From: Gammaproteobacteria bacterium RIFCSPHIGHO2_12_FULL_63_22
GTDB taxonomy: Bacteria; Pseudomonadota; Gammaproteobacteria; Xanthomonadales; Xanthomonadaceae
Direction of reading: 5' to 3'
DNA: 64,000 bases
NCBI GenBank assembly: GCA_001801685.1
Contig: MGYJ01000061.1
Span: forward strand, 345,078-409,077
The position numbers and the translations under genes were made by a program. A model generated the notes under the pieces. That model was given only the letters and a program-made list of their open reading frames with translations, was not told where the DNA came from and searched no databases. Below are positions 24,996-34,088 of the stretch, piece after piece. How positions within the stretch are numbered: the first letter of the stretch is position 1; each line of letters opens with the position of its first letter.

Positions 24996-25892
24996 GTGGG
25001 TGGAGGACACGACCATGGCTCAGGGGGCGTCAAGTACGAAAAACCCTTGTGGTGGGCCTTCGGGCTCACTGCGGCGTTCCTCATCGCCGAGGTTATCGGT
25101 GGCCTGCTGACCAATAGCCTCGCCCTGCTCTCGGACGCCGCGCACATGGCTACCGACGTGGTCGCATTGGCGATTTCCCTGGTCGCGGTCAGGCTGAGTC
25201 GCAAGCCCCCAGACGCAAGGCAAACGTATGGATACGCTCGAATGGAAGCCATAGGCGCGCTGGTCAATGGCGGCATGCTGTTCCTGGTGGCGGGCTACAT
25301 CCTGTGGGAGGCCGTCGGACGATTCCGGCAGCCGCCTGAGGTCTCGTCGACCGGCATGCTGGTGATCGCAGGCCTGGGATTGATCGTCAACCTGATCTCG
25401 ATGCGCCTGCTGAAGGCCGGTAGCGGTGACAGCTTGAACATCAAGGGCGCCTACCTCGAAGTCTGGGCCGACATGCTCGGCTCGGTCGGCGTGATCATCG
25501 GCGCCGTCGTGATCATGATCAGTGGCTGGACGCTGGCTGACCCGATCATCGCCGTGCTCATCGGATTGTGGGTACTGCCGCGCACGTGGACACTGGTGCG
25601 TCAGGCGGGACAGGTGCTTATGCAAGGCGCACCCGGCGGACTGAATCTGGACACAGTGCGCGACATGATGTTGGCCCATCCGGGAATCCTCACGGTCCAC
25701 GACCTGCACGTTTGGGCACTGGGCTCCAAAGAGCCGGTGCTGACCGCACACATTATTCTCAAGGACCAGGCCAGTGCCCCAGATGAGGTCAGGCAATCGC
25801 TGATCGCGGCTTTGGCCGAGAAATTCGATATCGACCACGCCACGTTGCAAATAGAGGCCAGTACCGCGCACAAAGGTAACCAGCATGCGTAG
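24996..25892 (+). CDS. czcD: CzcD-type cation diffusion facilitator
   Basis: Inner-membrane Zn/Co/Cd exporter of 298 residues. The GTG at 24996 with GAGGAG upstream is chosen; the track start lies inside the preceding gene. A His-rich N-terminus (GGGHDHGSGG) is followed by six hydrophobic segments, with the metal site SDAAHMATDVVAL in helix 2 and EVWADMLGSVGVI in helix 5, and a cytoplasmic C-terminal domain with HDLHVWALGSKEPVLTAHI. It moves cations from cytoplasm to periplasm, where CzcCBA takes over. Confidence 0.93.
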   Translation: MGGGHDHGSGGVKYEKPLWWAFGLTAAFLIAEVIGGLLTNSLALLSDAAHMATDVVALAISLVAVRLSRKPPDARQTYGYARMEAIGALVNGGMLFLVAGYILWEAVGRFRQPPEVSSTGMLVIAGLGLIVNLISMRLLKAGSGDSLNIKGAYLEVWADMLGSVGVIIGAVVIMISGWTLADPIIAVLIGLWVLPRTWTLVRQAGQVLMQGAPGGLNLDTVRDMMLAHPGILTVHDLHVWALGSKEPVLTAHIILKDQASAPDEVRQSLIAALAEKFDIDHATLQIEASTAHKGNQHA

Positions 25893-25928
25893 TCCGTTTG
25901 CTATTGCGGCCAACCAGAGGAAGTAGCG

Positions 25929-28148
25929 ATGAACGCACGTGATGAAGGCTCGGGAAAAGCCAGCGCAGACCAAAAGTGTTGCGACCACGCACCCGCGCCC
26001 GCACCGACGGAAGCGGTCGCGCCCCAGGGCGATCCCGGCGTGTTCCGGATCGCAACCATGGACTGTGCAGTGGAAGAAAGCGAAATTCGTCGCGCGCTGG
26101 CGCCGGTCATCGGAGTGCTTGGCCTCACCTTCCAGCTAAGCGCAAGAACCATAAGGATCGACGCCCCCGCCGATGTAATGCCAACGGCGCTCGAAGCCAT
26201 TCGGCAGGCGGGGTTCGATCCGCAGCCGGTGGCTCCGGTAGCATCGGGCGCGCACGCCGACTCGCCGGTGTCCGAGGGCCTGTGGAGATTGGGCCTCGCG
26301 CTCGCGTTGGCGATTTCCGCCGAACTGGTCGAGTTCTTCGCCCCCGGCACCCTGGTGTTCAAGGGGATCGGAATGGCGCTGGCCGTTGTCGCCATCGCCC
26401 TTGCGGGTATCTCGACCTATCGCAAGGGGCTGGCCTCCTTGCGACGCGGTCGCTTCAACATCAACGCGCTGATGGCAGTTGCGGTGACTGGCGCCTTCCT
26501 GATTGGTCAATGGCCGGAAGCGGCGATGGTGATGGCTCTCTACGCGATCGCCGAACTGATTGAAGCACGCGCACTGGATCGTGCGCGCAACGCCATCAAG
26601 AGCCTGCTCGACCTTGCCCCGGAAACGGCCGAATTGCGCCAGCCCGATGGAGGCTGGCGGGAAGTGCCGGCAGCCGAGGTGAGCCTGGAAGCTGTCGTCC
26701 GGATCAAGCCGGGCGCGCGAGTACCGCTCGATGGAATCATCACTGCAGGCAGCAGCGCGGTGAACCAAGCCCCCGTTACGGGCGAAAGCATCCCGGTTGA
26801 CAAGACCGTGGGCGACCAACTATTCGCCGCCACCATCAACGACACTGGCACCCTGGAGATGCGGGTAACCGCGGCGTCGAGCAATACGATGCTCGCGCGC
26901 ATCATTCACGCCGTCGAGGAAGCACAAGGGGCGCGGGCACCCACTCAGCAGTTCGTCGACCGCTTTGCAGCGGTGTATACGCCGGTTGTCTTCGCGCTCG
27001 CCGTGGCCGTTGCGCTGCTGACGCCGTGGCTTATGGACTGGACGTGGACCCAGGCGTTTTACAAGGCGCTGGTCCTGTTGGTAATCGCCTGTCCCTGTGC
27101 ATTGGTGATCGCCACGCCCGTGACCTTGGTCAGCGGCTTGGCTGCGGCGGCGCGGCGGGGAATAATCATCAAGGGCGGCGTCTACCTCGAAGGCGCGCGC
27201 AACTTGAAGGCGATTGCGCTGGACAAGACCGGCACGATCACTGAGGGTAAGCCGAGGCTGGTTGCCACGGAGCTGCGCCCGTCCAGTGTCGATGAAGCAC
27301 AGGTACTGCGATGGGCGGCATTGATGGCGGGAGAGTCGGACCATCCAGTATCAAGGGCAATTGCATCCGGGCTTGCCGCCAGCGAAGGAACGGTCGAACA
27401 GTTCACTGCTTTGCCGGGACGGGGCGTCCAGGGAAGCGTCGATAGCCAGGAATTGATCCTCGGCAACCATCGGTTGATCGAAGACCGGGCACAATGCAGC
27501 GCGCAGTTGGAGGAACGGCTGGCCGAGCACGAAGCCCAGGGACGCTCAATCACGATGCTCGCCTCCCGGACCGAAGTGCTGGCAGTTTTCGCGGTGGCCG
27601 ACACCATCAAGGAAACCTCGCGCCAGGCCTTGGCCGAGTTGCACGCGCTGGGTGTGTCGTCGGTGATGCTGACGGGCGACAACTCGGCCACCGCAAGAAC
27701 CATCGCGCAACACGCGGGCATAGATGACGCTCGTGGCGACTTGTTGCCCGACGACAAGCTTGCCGCCATCGAAGATATGCAGAAGCGATTCGGACCCACG
27801 GCGATGACCGGCGATGGCATCAACGATTCGCCAGCGCTGGCGCGTGCCGATATCGGATTTGCCATGGGAGGCGCAGGCACGGACACGGCCATGGAGGCGG
27901 CGGACGTCGTCATCATGAACGATGACCTGCGGCGAATTCCCGAGATGATCCGCTTGTCGCGTCGCACGCGCTCGGTGCTGCTGCAGAACATTTACCTCGC
28001 CCTCGGCGTGAAGGCGATTTTTCTGGTGCTCGCGGTATTTGGCAGCGCCACGATGTGGATGGCTGTGTTCGCGGATATGGGCGCGAGCCTCCTCGTAGTC
28101 TTCAATGGCCTACGTCTGCTACGAACGGCGGTGCCGAAGCTGCTGTGA
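25929..28148 (+). CDS. cadA: CadA/ZntA-type Zn/Cd/Pb P1B ATPase
   Basis: Heavy-metal P-type ATPase of 739 residues. An N-terminal CCDH segment is followed by an HMA domain whose metal site is ATMDCAVEESEIRRAL, the single-Cys plus acidic form seen in Zn/Cd ATPases. The core has CPCALVIATP, DKTGTITEG, SDHPVSRAI and TGDGINDSPALARADIGFAMG. The start follows AGAGGAAG. It is the last transporter of the czc block. Export of Zn, Cd or Pb is inferred from the HMA type and CPC motif. Confidence 0.93.
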   Translation: MNARDEGSGKASADQKCCDHAPAPAPTEAVAPQGDPGVFRIATMDCAVEESEIRRALAPVIGVLGLTFQLSARTIRIDAPADVMPTALEAIRQAGFDPQPVAPVASGAHADSPVSEGLWRLGLALALAISAELVEFFAPGTLVFKGIGMALAVVAIALAGISTYRKGLASLRRGRFNINALMAVAVTGAFLIGQWPEAAMVMALYAIAELIEARALDRARNAIKSLLDLAPETAELRQPDGGWREVPAAEVSLEAVVRIKPGARVPLDGIITAGSSAVNQAPVTGESIPVDKTVGDQLFAATINDTGTLEMRVTAASSNTMLARIIHAVEEAQGARAPTQQFVDRFAAVYTPVVFALAVAVALLTPWLMDWTWTQAFYKALVLLVIACPCALVIATPVTLVSGLAAAARRGIIIKGGVYLEGARNLKAIALDKTGTITEGKPRLVATELRPSSVDEAQVLRWAALMAGESDHPVSRAIASGLAASEGTVEQFTALPGRGVQGSVDSQELILGNHRLIEDRAQCSAQLEERLAEHEAQGRSITMLASRTEVLAVFAVADTIKETSRQALAELHALGVSSVMLTGDNSATARTIAQHAGIDDARGDLLPDDKLAAIEDMQKRFGPTAMTGDGINDSPALARADIGFAMGGAGTDTAMEAADVVIMNDDLRRIPEMIRLSRRTRSVLLQNIYLALGVKAIFLVLAVFGSATMWMAVFADMGASLLVVFNGLRLLRTAVPKLL

Positions 28149-28323
28149 ATAGGAGTGAAATCCCGCTAAGCGAAGTCGTGCGCAAGTCACATCGGAGCGG
28201 GACACCAAAGAACTGCGCACCGTAGAGGGGCTTCAAACGATGCCTCAACTTGACAGCAACGATTCTGTAGACCGAAGACCTATCTCGCCTTCGAATTTGT
28301 TTCATCCGACAGGAGATTCACTC

Positions 28324-29000
28324 ATGATTCGCCGATTGCTGGTCCCGTTACTGTTTCTGTCTTCGTTCTCCGCCTGCGTCCAGGCTGGCGCCCCGGTTGG
28401 CGATCCGCGTGCAGGTGTCGACTACGAAATCATGCCGATCCCACAGCCTGCTTACGGGCGGGGGAAAATCGAAGTCGCCGAAGTATTCAGCTACCGCTGC
28501 ATTCATTGGGCAGAATTCCAGCCGCTTGTAAATGCCTGGAAAAAACCATGCCAGCCGACGTGCGTTGGGAATACGTGCCTGCCGACTTTGGCGGCAGCTG
28601 GGACGAGTTCGCCCGCGCCTATTTTGCTGCAGAGATTCTCGGCGCGCAGAAACGCACCCATGACGCCGTGTTCAAGGGAGTGTTCGTCGACCAATTGATC
28701 GAGACCGGCACATCGGACGAGATTGCCGATATGTATGCGAAGTTCGGCGTCGATCGCGCGGAATTTGTGAGCACAGCGCGGAGCTTTGGCGTCACCACCA
28801 AGCTCAACCGTGCTCGCCAGTTCGCGCTGGGCAGCGGCGTCACTGGAACGCCGACGATCATCGTCAACGGAAAATATCGGGTAAATGTCACCAAGGACAG
28901 GGGCTTCCCCGGCATGCTGGCTACCACCGCGTTCCTAATCGCCGAGGAGCGCGCCATAGTGTCAGTGACCAAGGCGCGTGCCGCAGCAGAGAAGCCATGA
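28324..29000 (+). pseudogene. DsbA-family thiol oxidoreductase with frameshift and altered active site
   Basis: The ATG at 28324 (AGGAG upstream) opens a DsbA-like protein: a lipoprotein-like signal (FLSSFSACVQAG), then VEVFSY-type strand VAEVFSYRCIHWAEFQPLV. The frame is lost at a run of six A (28540-28545), and the normal continuation TMPADVRWEYVPADFGGSWDEF reads in the next frame to the stop at 29000, including the cis-Pro loop GVTGTPTIIVNGKY. One added A would restore the full protein. The active site is C-I-H-W instead of CxxC, so even the restored protein would lack the second redox cysteine. It follows cadA. Confidence 0.8.
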
Positions 29001-29069
29001 CGCATCCGGGAAGAGCGGAGGCCAGGGCTGCATGGCAGCGCTTGTGCTTTCTACACAGGACATCGATTC

Positions 29070-29588
29070 ATGAAACGCATGTTTTTCGTAATAGTTGTTT
29101 CCATCAGCCTTCCCGCCTGCGCCCAGTCGCCACCGCCGCCGTCGATAGGGGTCAAGGCCGGTGCCCAGAACTCATCGAGCACGCCAAGAAAAGCCGAGAC
29201 AATCATCGTCGCCGGCACGTCCGAAGCCCGCGCCCGTGACGCGCTGAGAAAGCTCAATCCGCAAATCAAGGTCGACCAGATCGTCGCAGCGCCAGTCGTG
29301 GGCTTCCGCGAGGCGATTGTGTCCGGCCAGGAGGTGTACATCTCCGACGTCGGTGAGTACTTGCTTCAGGGCACGCTGTACAACGTACAAGACAGGAAGG
29401 ACCTAGGTGAAGCTAGCCTAGCCAAGGTGCGTGCCAAACTGCTCAAGAGCATTCCGGCCAGTGACCGGATCGTTATCGCGTCATCGAATTCCAGATACAC
29501 CAATTGGGCGCTGGGCGCCCGCCGTTTTTCTGCGTTGCAATGCCCGGCAGTTGCCGACACTATGGCGATCCGCGTGGCGCGTGCGTGA
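29070..29588 (+). pseudogene. DsbC-type protein truncated before its thioredoxin domain
   Basis: The ATG at 29070 begins a secreted protein (SISLPACAQS, possible lipobox) with a DsbC-like N-terminal dimerisation domain: REAIVSGQEVYISDVGEYLL and [21 protein letters not shown]. In intact DsbC proteins that last motif leads straight into the thioredoxin domain with CGYC. Here it changes to an unrelated tail ([17 protein letters not shown]) and stops, so the catalytic domain is lost at about 29500. The stop overlaps an in-frame GTG upstream of lspA, suggesting a deletion joined dsbC to lspA. Confidence 0.75.
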
Positions 29589-29614
29589 ACTGGATCGTGA
29601 CTAGTTCGCGCCAG

Positions 29615-30112
29615 ATGGCCACCGCGAAGCACGAGCCCCGCGCCCTGGCATGGCTGATCGTTTCCGGGCTTGTTCTGCTACTGGATCAACTGAGCAAGCA
29701 CTGGGTACTGACGACTCTTCCGGAACATAGCGCCGTGCCCGTCTTCGACGGCTGGTGGAACTGGTATCGGTCTTACAACACCGGTGCAGCATTCAGCTTT
29801 CTGTCCAATGCCGGCGGCTGGCAGAAGTACTTCTTCATCGGGCTGGCGCTGGCCATTACGGGTGTGCTGACTCATTGGCTGAGCAAGATACCCCGGCGGC
29901 ATTGGCAGATCGCGCTGCCTTACACACTGGTGATCGGCGGCGCCTTGAGCAACGTGACGGACCGCTTGGTGCGTGGTCACGTGATCGACTTCATCCAATG
30001 GTATTGGCAGGAATTTTACTGGCCGGCGTTCAATCTGGCCGATGCTGCGATCCTCGCTGGCGCGGCGGGTATCGCCGCGCAAGGCCTTTTTGCGAAGAAG
30101 AGGATGACGTAG
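29615..30112 (+). CDS. lspA: Lipoprotein signal peptidase LspA (accessory copy)
   Basis: Inner-membrane aspartic peptidase that cleaves prolipoprotein signal peptides after lipidation. From the ATG at 29615 it has 165 residues, a normal length, four hydrophobic segments, the [10 protein letters not shown] motif and the two catalytic aspartates in [14 protein letters not shown] and [12 protein letters not shown] at 29585 that overlaps the dsbC remnant stop is an alternative start. LspA copies next to cad/czc or pbr genes are known from metal islands. A terminator follows. Confidence 0.9.
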   Translation: MATAKHEPRALAWLIVSGLVLLLDQLSKHWVLTTLPEHSAVPVFDGWWNWYRSYNTGAAFSFLSNAGGWQKYFFIGLALAITGVLTHWLSKIPRRHWQIALPYTLVIGGALSNVTDRLVRGHVIDFIQWYWQEFYWPAFNLADAAILAGAAGIAAQGLFAKKRMT

Positions 30113-30235
30113 CAGCCTTCCTGCCAACCCTCGAAAAGACCGAGCGGCCGCGAAAGTCTAGAGTAGAGACACGACTCGCGATCGTACTGGAGCCCCAGGA
30201 ATTCGTCGCCAACAGGGCACCACGTTTGGGCGGTC

Positions 30236-30277
30236 CAAAAAGAAAGGGCGGCTGTTCGGCCACCCTTTGTTGTTTAC
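30236..30277. terminator. Bidirectional terminator between lspA and the DUF305 gene
   Basis: AAAGGGCGGC-tgttcg-GCCACCCTTT forms a stem with one unpaired position. The plus strand continues GTTGTTT; the minus strand continues CTTTTT. It sits between convergent genes and can end both transcripts. Confidence 0.8.
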
Positions 30278-30290
30278 CAAGCGTGTGGGC

Positions 30291-30875
30291 TCACATGCTG
30301 TGATGCTTCGCGAACTCCGCTGGATTCAGGCTGCCGTCCTTGTTGGTATCAAGCATGTCGAAATGCATACTGAGCGGATCCGCGGACGGGATCTCGTTTT
30401 TGGACAGCTTGCCATCCCTATTCTTGTCGAGCTTGGCGAACTCAGCCCCGGCCATCTGACTGTGGTCCATCGCCATCGGTTTTTCCATCTTCATCTTGCT
30501 GTGGTCCATCGGACCGGAAAAACGCGCCAGTTGCTTAATCTCCTCTTGCTGTGCAGCCTTCATCTTGCGTCCCATGGCTTTAAGCTCCGGACTCTGGCCT
30601 TTCTTGATCAACACATCGACCATGTCTATCGCCTGTTGGTGGTGCATGGTCATCATCATCGCAAAGTCCTTGTCCACGTTTCCGGACATTGGCATCGCCA
30701 TCTTGTGGCCCTTGGCCATGATGCGGTGCAACTCCATCGAGCCGTCGCTGTGTCCGGCCATCGATGTCTTCGCCGGCGACGCCTTGGGATCACTCGCGAA
30801 GCTGGAGAGACTGAAAGAAATTGCCGCGACCAGACAGACCGAAACTAGATAGGGTGTGCGTTTGCCAAGTTTCAT
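30291..30875 (-). CDS. Secreted DUF305 protein with EF-hand pair
   Basis: Periplasmic protein of 194 residues with a signal peptide (VSVCLVAAISFSLSSFASD). A DUF305 ferritin-like helical domain follows, with DKDFAMMMTMHHQQAIDMVD and SPELKAMGRKMKAAQQEEI, then a Met/His linker (GPMDHSKMKMEKPMAMDHSQM). Two EF-hands end the protein: DKNRDGKLSKNE and DTNKDGSLNPAE. DUF305 proteins are common in copper and silver resistance regions, and the MDHSKM linker resembles CopA/CopB metal sites. Calcium and copper binding are inferred from motifs. Confidence 0.88.
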   Translation of the reverse strand: MKLGKRTPYLVSVCLVAAISFSLSSFASDPKASPAKTSMAGHSDGSMELHRIMAKGHKMAMPMSGNVDKDFAMMMTMHHQQAIDMVDVLIKKGQSPELKAMGRKMKAAQQEEIKQLARFSGPMDHSKMKMEKPMAMDHSQMAGAEFAKLDKNRDGKLSKNEIPSADPLSMHFDMLDTNKDGSLNPAEFAKHHSM

Positions 30876-31080
30876 CGAAATTCTCCATGGTAGATTCGCT
30901 CGCCCGAGTTGGGCGGACTGCTTATCGTACGGCCGCCTTCATGAAGGCTGATGAACTCACGACAATCGTGTCCGGACTCAGGACATGAGTCCAAGCTTCT
31001 CTCGCAAATGGCCACAAATGTGAGGTCCGTGGCAGCTACACTGTCCAATGCGCGCCAGTCGGTGCGTCGGGAGGGATCAC

Positions 31081-32229
31081 GTGCGGCTACCAACGATCCG
31101 ACCTCGTTTCTTGCCTGGCCTGGCATTGTTACTGGCGTCCGGCAGTTGTATCGGGGATCAAACCGGGAAGTTGATTGATGCGCAGTCCCTACACACTGAC
31201 GCGACTGCGTCTCCTGAGATTGATGGTGGATTAGGCGAACGGTTGTATCCCGGCGAAAAGGCGCTTGCCCAAGAGATGGCTCAGGTCATCGAAGAGTCCA
31301 TTCGGAAGGAGTATCGTCGAGAAACGGCTCGTCGTGACGCACATCCGAAAGCGCATGGCTGCGTGAGAGCGGAGTTCCGTATTGCGGACACGCTTTCCGA
31401 CAATTTGTCTCAGGGCATTTTCTCTGCTGGCACGACCTATCAAGCTTGGATTCGGTTTTCGAACGGTTCCAAGAACGCGACCCGGGCGGACCGCAAGGGT
31501 GACGCGCGGGGCATGGCAATCAAGGTCCTGGGCATTCCTGGCAAAACGCTTCTGAAAGGTGAGCGGCAAGTCGCGACACAAGACTTCATCCTGATCAGCC
31601 ATCCGGTGTTTTTCGCCAACGACCCCCGGCGGTACCTTTCGATGATCCGAAACGTCAGCCGGGACACTGCTTCCGGGAAACTCGCAATTCCTTTCAGCCT
31701 TGGGCTCAAGGGATCACTGATCGCGTTGAAGACCACGAGCAAGAAGATTTCCAATCCCCTGCAGACGCGCTATTGGTCCACCGTTCCGTACCAATTGGGC
31801 GCAGGATCTGGCCGCTTGGCTGTCAAATATTCCGCGAGGGCATGTTCGACGGCCGTGGATCCAATGCCAGCCAACCCGGGCGATAACTTCTTGCGGGACG
31901 CGCTCCGCGCGACGCTGCAAAAGGGCGATGCCTGCATGGAATTTCTGGTGCAACCAAGAACCTCAGAAAGCTTGGATATTGAAGACGCCATGACCGAATG
32001 GAAGGAAGCCGACGCCCCGTTCTATCGGGTGGCGACGATTCGCATCCCGCAGCAGACGTTCGATACGCCTGAGCAAAACCTGATTTGCGAGAATCTCGCT
32101 TTCAATCCATGGCATACGCTGCCGGAGCACAAGCCGCTCGGCGTGACAAATCGGCTGCGCAAGGTGATCTATGCCCATATCAGCCGTGTGAGGCATGAGA
32201 TGAACTCAGCACAAGGACACAAGCCGTAG
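31081..32229 (+). CDS. Catalase-fold haem protein, secreted
   Basis: Protein of 382 residues with a catalase-like core: HPKAHGCVRAEFRI, AWIRFSNGSKNATRADRKGD followed by RGMAIKVLG, TQDFILISHPVFFANDP, and FNPWHTLPEHKPLGVTNRLR near the end. These match the small SrpA/catalase-related family rather than classical catalase, so the reaction is unknown (peroxide or lipid hydroperoxide chemistry is possible). The GTG at 31081 behind GGGAGG gives a clean signal sequence (RPRFLPGLALLLASGSC, perhaps lipid-anchored) and is preferred to the ATG at 31048. It is divergent from the DUF305 gene. Confidence 0.8.
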   Translation: MRLPTIRPRFLPGLALLLASGSCIGDQTGKLIDAQSLHTDATASPEIDGGLGERLYPGEKALAQEMAQVIEESIRKEYRRETARRDAHPKAHGCVRAEFRIADTLSDNLSQGIFSAGTTYQAWIRFSNGSKNATRADRKGDARGMAIKVLGIPGKTLLKGERQVATQDFILISHPVFFANDPRRYLSMIRNVSRDTASGKLAIPFSLGLKGSLIALKTTSKKISNPLQTRYWSTVPYQLGAGSGRLAVKYSARACSTAVDPMPANPGDNFLRDALRATLQKGDACMEFLVQPRTSESLDIEDAMTEWKEADAPFYRVATIRIPQQTFDTPEQNLICENLAFNPWHTLPEHKPLGVTNRLRKVIYAHISRVRHEMNSAQGHKP

Positions 32230-32350
32230 CAGTCATCGGCGACCAACGATGCGCCAGCGTTGTCGACAGCCATCGGCCTGCCATTTGCGACGACGGTCAT
32301 GCCGGGCAGGGCCTCGGCCGCGCGACTTAAACAAAACGGCCGTCGCCGTC

Positions 32351-33007
32351 TCAGGCGCGGGCCGGTCGAGTGGCCACCAGGAAATCGATGCTGCCCAGCG
32401 GCACCGGCAGCGGGGCTAGGGACCGCACGTCGACAAAGCCAGCATCGAGCAGGTACGTCGCCAGCGTGCCCGCGGCGTGGTCGCGGGTGTTGGGGTAGCC
32501 GTCGAGCAAGCGGACCATATGGAACATCCCGCGGCGCCAGCCAGCATCGGCGCGCCCGAAATCGGCGATCACGAGGCGTCCACCTGGGCGCAGCACACGC
32601 AGCAATTCCTGCACGGTTCGGCGCTTGGCGTGTGGCTGCAGGTGGTGAAAGAACAGGGTCGACACAGCTGCGTCGAAGCACGATTGGGGCAGCGGCAAGG
32701 CATTGCTCCACCCTGGTAAGAGCCGGGCCCCCACGCCCGCCGCCTGAGTCTTGGCGGTGGCCAACGCGAGAATCGTCGGGTCGGCGTCTACCCCGGTCAG
32801 CGAGGCTCCAGGCGCTGCCTTCGCCAGGGCGAGCAGCAACGTGCCGGTGCCGCAGCCCAGGTCCAGCACCCGCTCGCCGGAGCGCGGCGCCGCCAGCGCC
32901 ACGACCCGGGCTTTCATTGCCGCTTCGCGCGTACTCCAGGCCACAACGCGGTCGTACCACGGCGTCAGGACCGCGAAGCGCAGGGCCGGAATGAACTCAG
33001 CATCCAT
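32351..33007 (-). CDS. Class I SAM-dependent methyltransferase
   Basis: Methyltransferase of 218 residues with the motif I glycine loop VLDLGCGTGTLL, acidic motif SLTGVDADP, motif with HHLQPHAKRRTVQELLRVLRPG and FGRADAGW. The substrate is unknown; the overall pattern resembles UbiE/MenG-like and small-molecule methyltransferases. Its start overlaps the small membrane protein gene by 11 bp. An N-terminal fragment of a related methyltransferase lies at 35374-35571 (ALRFAVLTPWYD versus SLRFHWLTSCCD), on the other side of the AraC and nuclease-like genes. Confidence 0.85.
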   Translation of the reverse strand: MDAEFIPALRFAVLTPWYDRVVAWSTREAAMKARVVALAAPRSGERVLDLGCGTGTLLLALAKAAPGASLTGVDADPTILALATAKTQAAGVGARLLPGWSNALPLPQSCFDAAVSTLFFHHLQPHAKRRTVQELLRVLRPGGRLVIADFGRADAGWRRGMFHMVRLLDGYPNTRDHAAGTLATYLLDAGFVDVRSLAPLPVPLGSIDFLVATRPARA

Positions 33008-33221
33008 CGGGCGTGCCCGGTGGATCAGGCTCTTCCGTCAACACCAGCGCTCCGATCAGGGCGAGCAGGAGCAGCGGATGCAACAACATCAAGTGAAGCA
33101 CGCTGCGCTCCACCAGGAAGCCATCGATCAGCAAAGCGATTGCGGCGATCACCAAGATCACGCGTAGCGCGGTGCGTCGGCGTTGCGCCCATTGGCGCAG
33201 CATGCAGGCCCAAGTCGCCAT
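32997..33221 (-). CDS. Small membrane protein, 74 aa
   Basis: Two hydrophobic segments (VILVIAAIALLIDGFLV and LHLMLLHPLLLLALIGALVL) with a basic N-terminus (RQWAQRRRT) and a short acidic tail. No family is recognised. The ATG is preceded by GAGAGGAATAAACCG. Its stop overlaps the methyltransferase start by 11 bp, so the two are co-translated. The gene lies downstream of the AraC gene, with the shared 17-bp motif 75 bp upstream of its start, so it may be the AraC target. Confidence 0.7.
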   Translation of the reverse strand: MATWACMLRQWAQRRRTALRVILVIAAIALLIDGFLVERSVLHLMLLHPLLLLALIGALVLTEEPDPPGTPDGC

Positions 33222-33295
33222 CGGTTTATTCCTCTCAAGTCCTGGGCGTCCTCACGCCGTGAGTAGCCAGAGTGCGACGCCCGGCAGGTGCCAGG

Positions 33296-33312
33296 CTTGA
33301 ACGAACTGGCTG
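33296..33312 (-). promoter_or_regulatory. Shared 17-bp motif, candidate AraC-family operator (copy 2)
   Basis: The minus strand reads CAGCCAGTTCGTTCAAG, 16 of 17 bases identical to the copy at 5682-5698. It lies between the AraC gene (33321) and the small membrane protein (33221), the same arrangement as copy 1 with the sterol desaturase. Confidence 0.5.
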
Positions 33313-33320
33313 ACCTGGGG

Positions 33321-34088
33321 TCAGCCCGCTTGGCGCAGGGCGGCGACGACATCGCTCGGGGCGACGCCGAAGTGCCGTTGCATGGTCCTCGTCAGGTGCG
33401 CCGCGTCCGCGAACCCAGCGTCTTGGGCGGCCCGGGTTAAGCCAACACCGCCCGCCGCCAAAGTCAGGGCGCGGCGCAGCCGCAGCCAGCGCAGGTAGGG
33501 ACGCAGCGGCATGCCCACCACCTCTCGGACCCGATGGCGGAAGCGACTGGGCGACAGCGCTACCCGACCCGCCAGCGCATCCAGGGTCTCGTCGCCGTCC
33601 ACGCGGATTGCCATCGCCTCGAGCAGCCGCTGCACCCGGTCATCGCGCCCGCCGGTTGTCGGAGGGCACGCCGCCAGCAGCCCCAAGGCGGTCAGTACCG
33701 GGCGCAGGTCGGCATGCGCCGGATTCGGCCACGCCGCCAACACTGCGAGGCGTTCGTCCGGGGACAGCACCCGCACACCGGCGACGCATGTCGGCGACAG
33801 CTCGCGACCGGCTTGGGACTCGCGGTCCAGATACAACAGGCGCGCCGGTCCCGGGTGCAGGCGATGGACGAGGTCCGCCGCCAGCAGGACGGCGGGGGCC
33901 CGTACATCGCCGCGTCCCTTGATCCAGACAACAATCTCGTCGGCGCCAGCTACCACCAATTGCAGCGCGTGGTGGGCGTGTTCCCGGTTGTCACCGACCG
34001 CGCCGTCAAAGCTCGCCCACCCTGCACCCATCAGGGCGCCGCCCCGCCAGGGCTGGCGCCGGCCCGCCGACGGCCCGAGGCCGCTCAT
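33321..34088 (-). CDS. AraC-family regulator, full length
   Basis: Regulator of 255 residues. The N-terminal cupin-like sensor starts EHAHHALQLVVAGADEIVVW; the C-terminal two-HTH DNA-binding domain is VALSPSRFRHRVREVVGMPL through FADAAHLTRTMQRHFGVAPSDV. It is a close paralogue of the shortened AraC at 5726-6148, which shows what that one has lost. The start overlaps the stop of the nuclease-like gene (ATGA), so the two are translated together. Likely targets are its own downstream genes through the 17-bp motif. Confidence 0.88.
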   Translation of the reverse strand: MSGLGPSAGRRQPWRGGALMGAGWASFDGAVGDNREHAHHALQLVVAGADEIVVWIKGRGDVRAPAVLLAADLVHRLHPGPARLLYLDRESQAGRELSPTCVAGVRVLSPDERLAVLAAWPNPAHADLRPVLTALGLLAACPPTTGGRDDRVQRLLEAMAIRVDGDETLDALAGRVALSPSRFRHRVREVVGMPLRPYLRWLRLRRALTLAAGGVGLTRAAQDAGFADAAHLTRTMQRHFGVAPSDVVAALRQAG

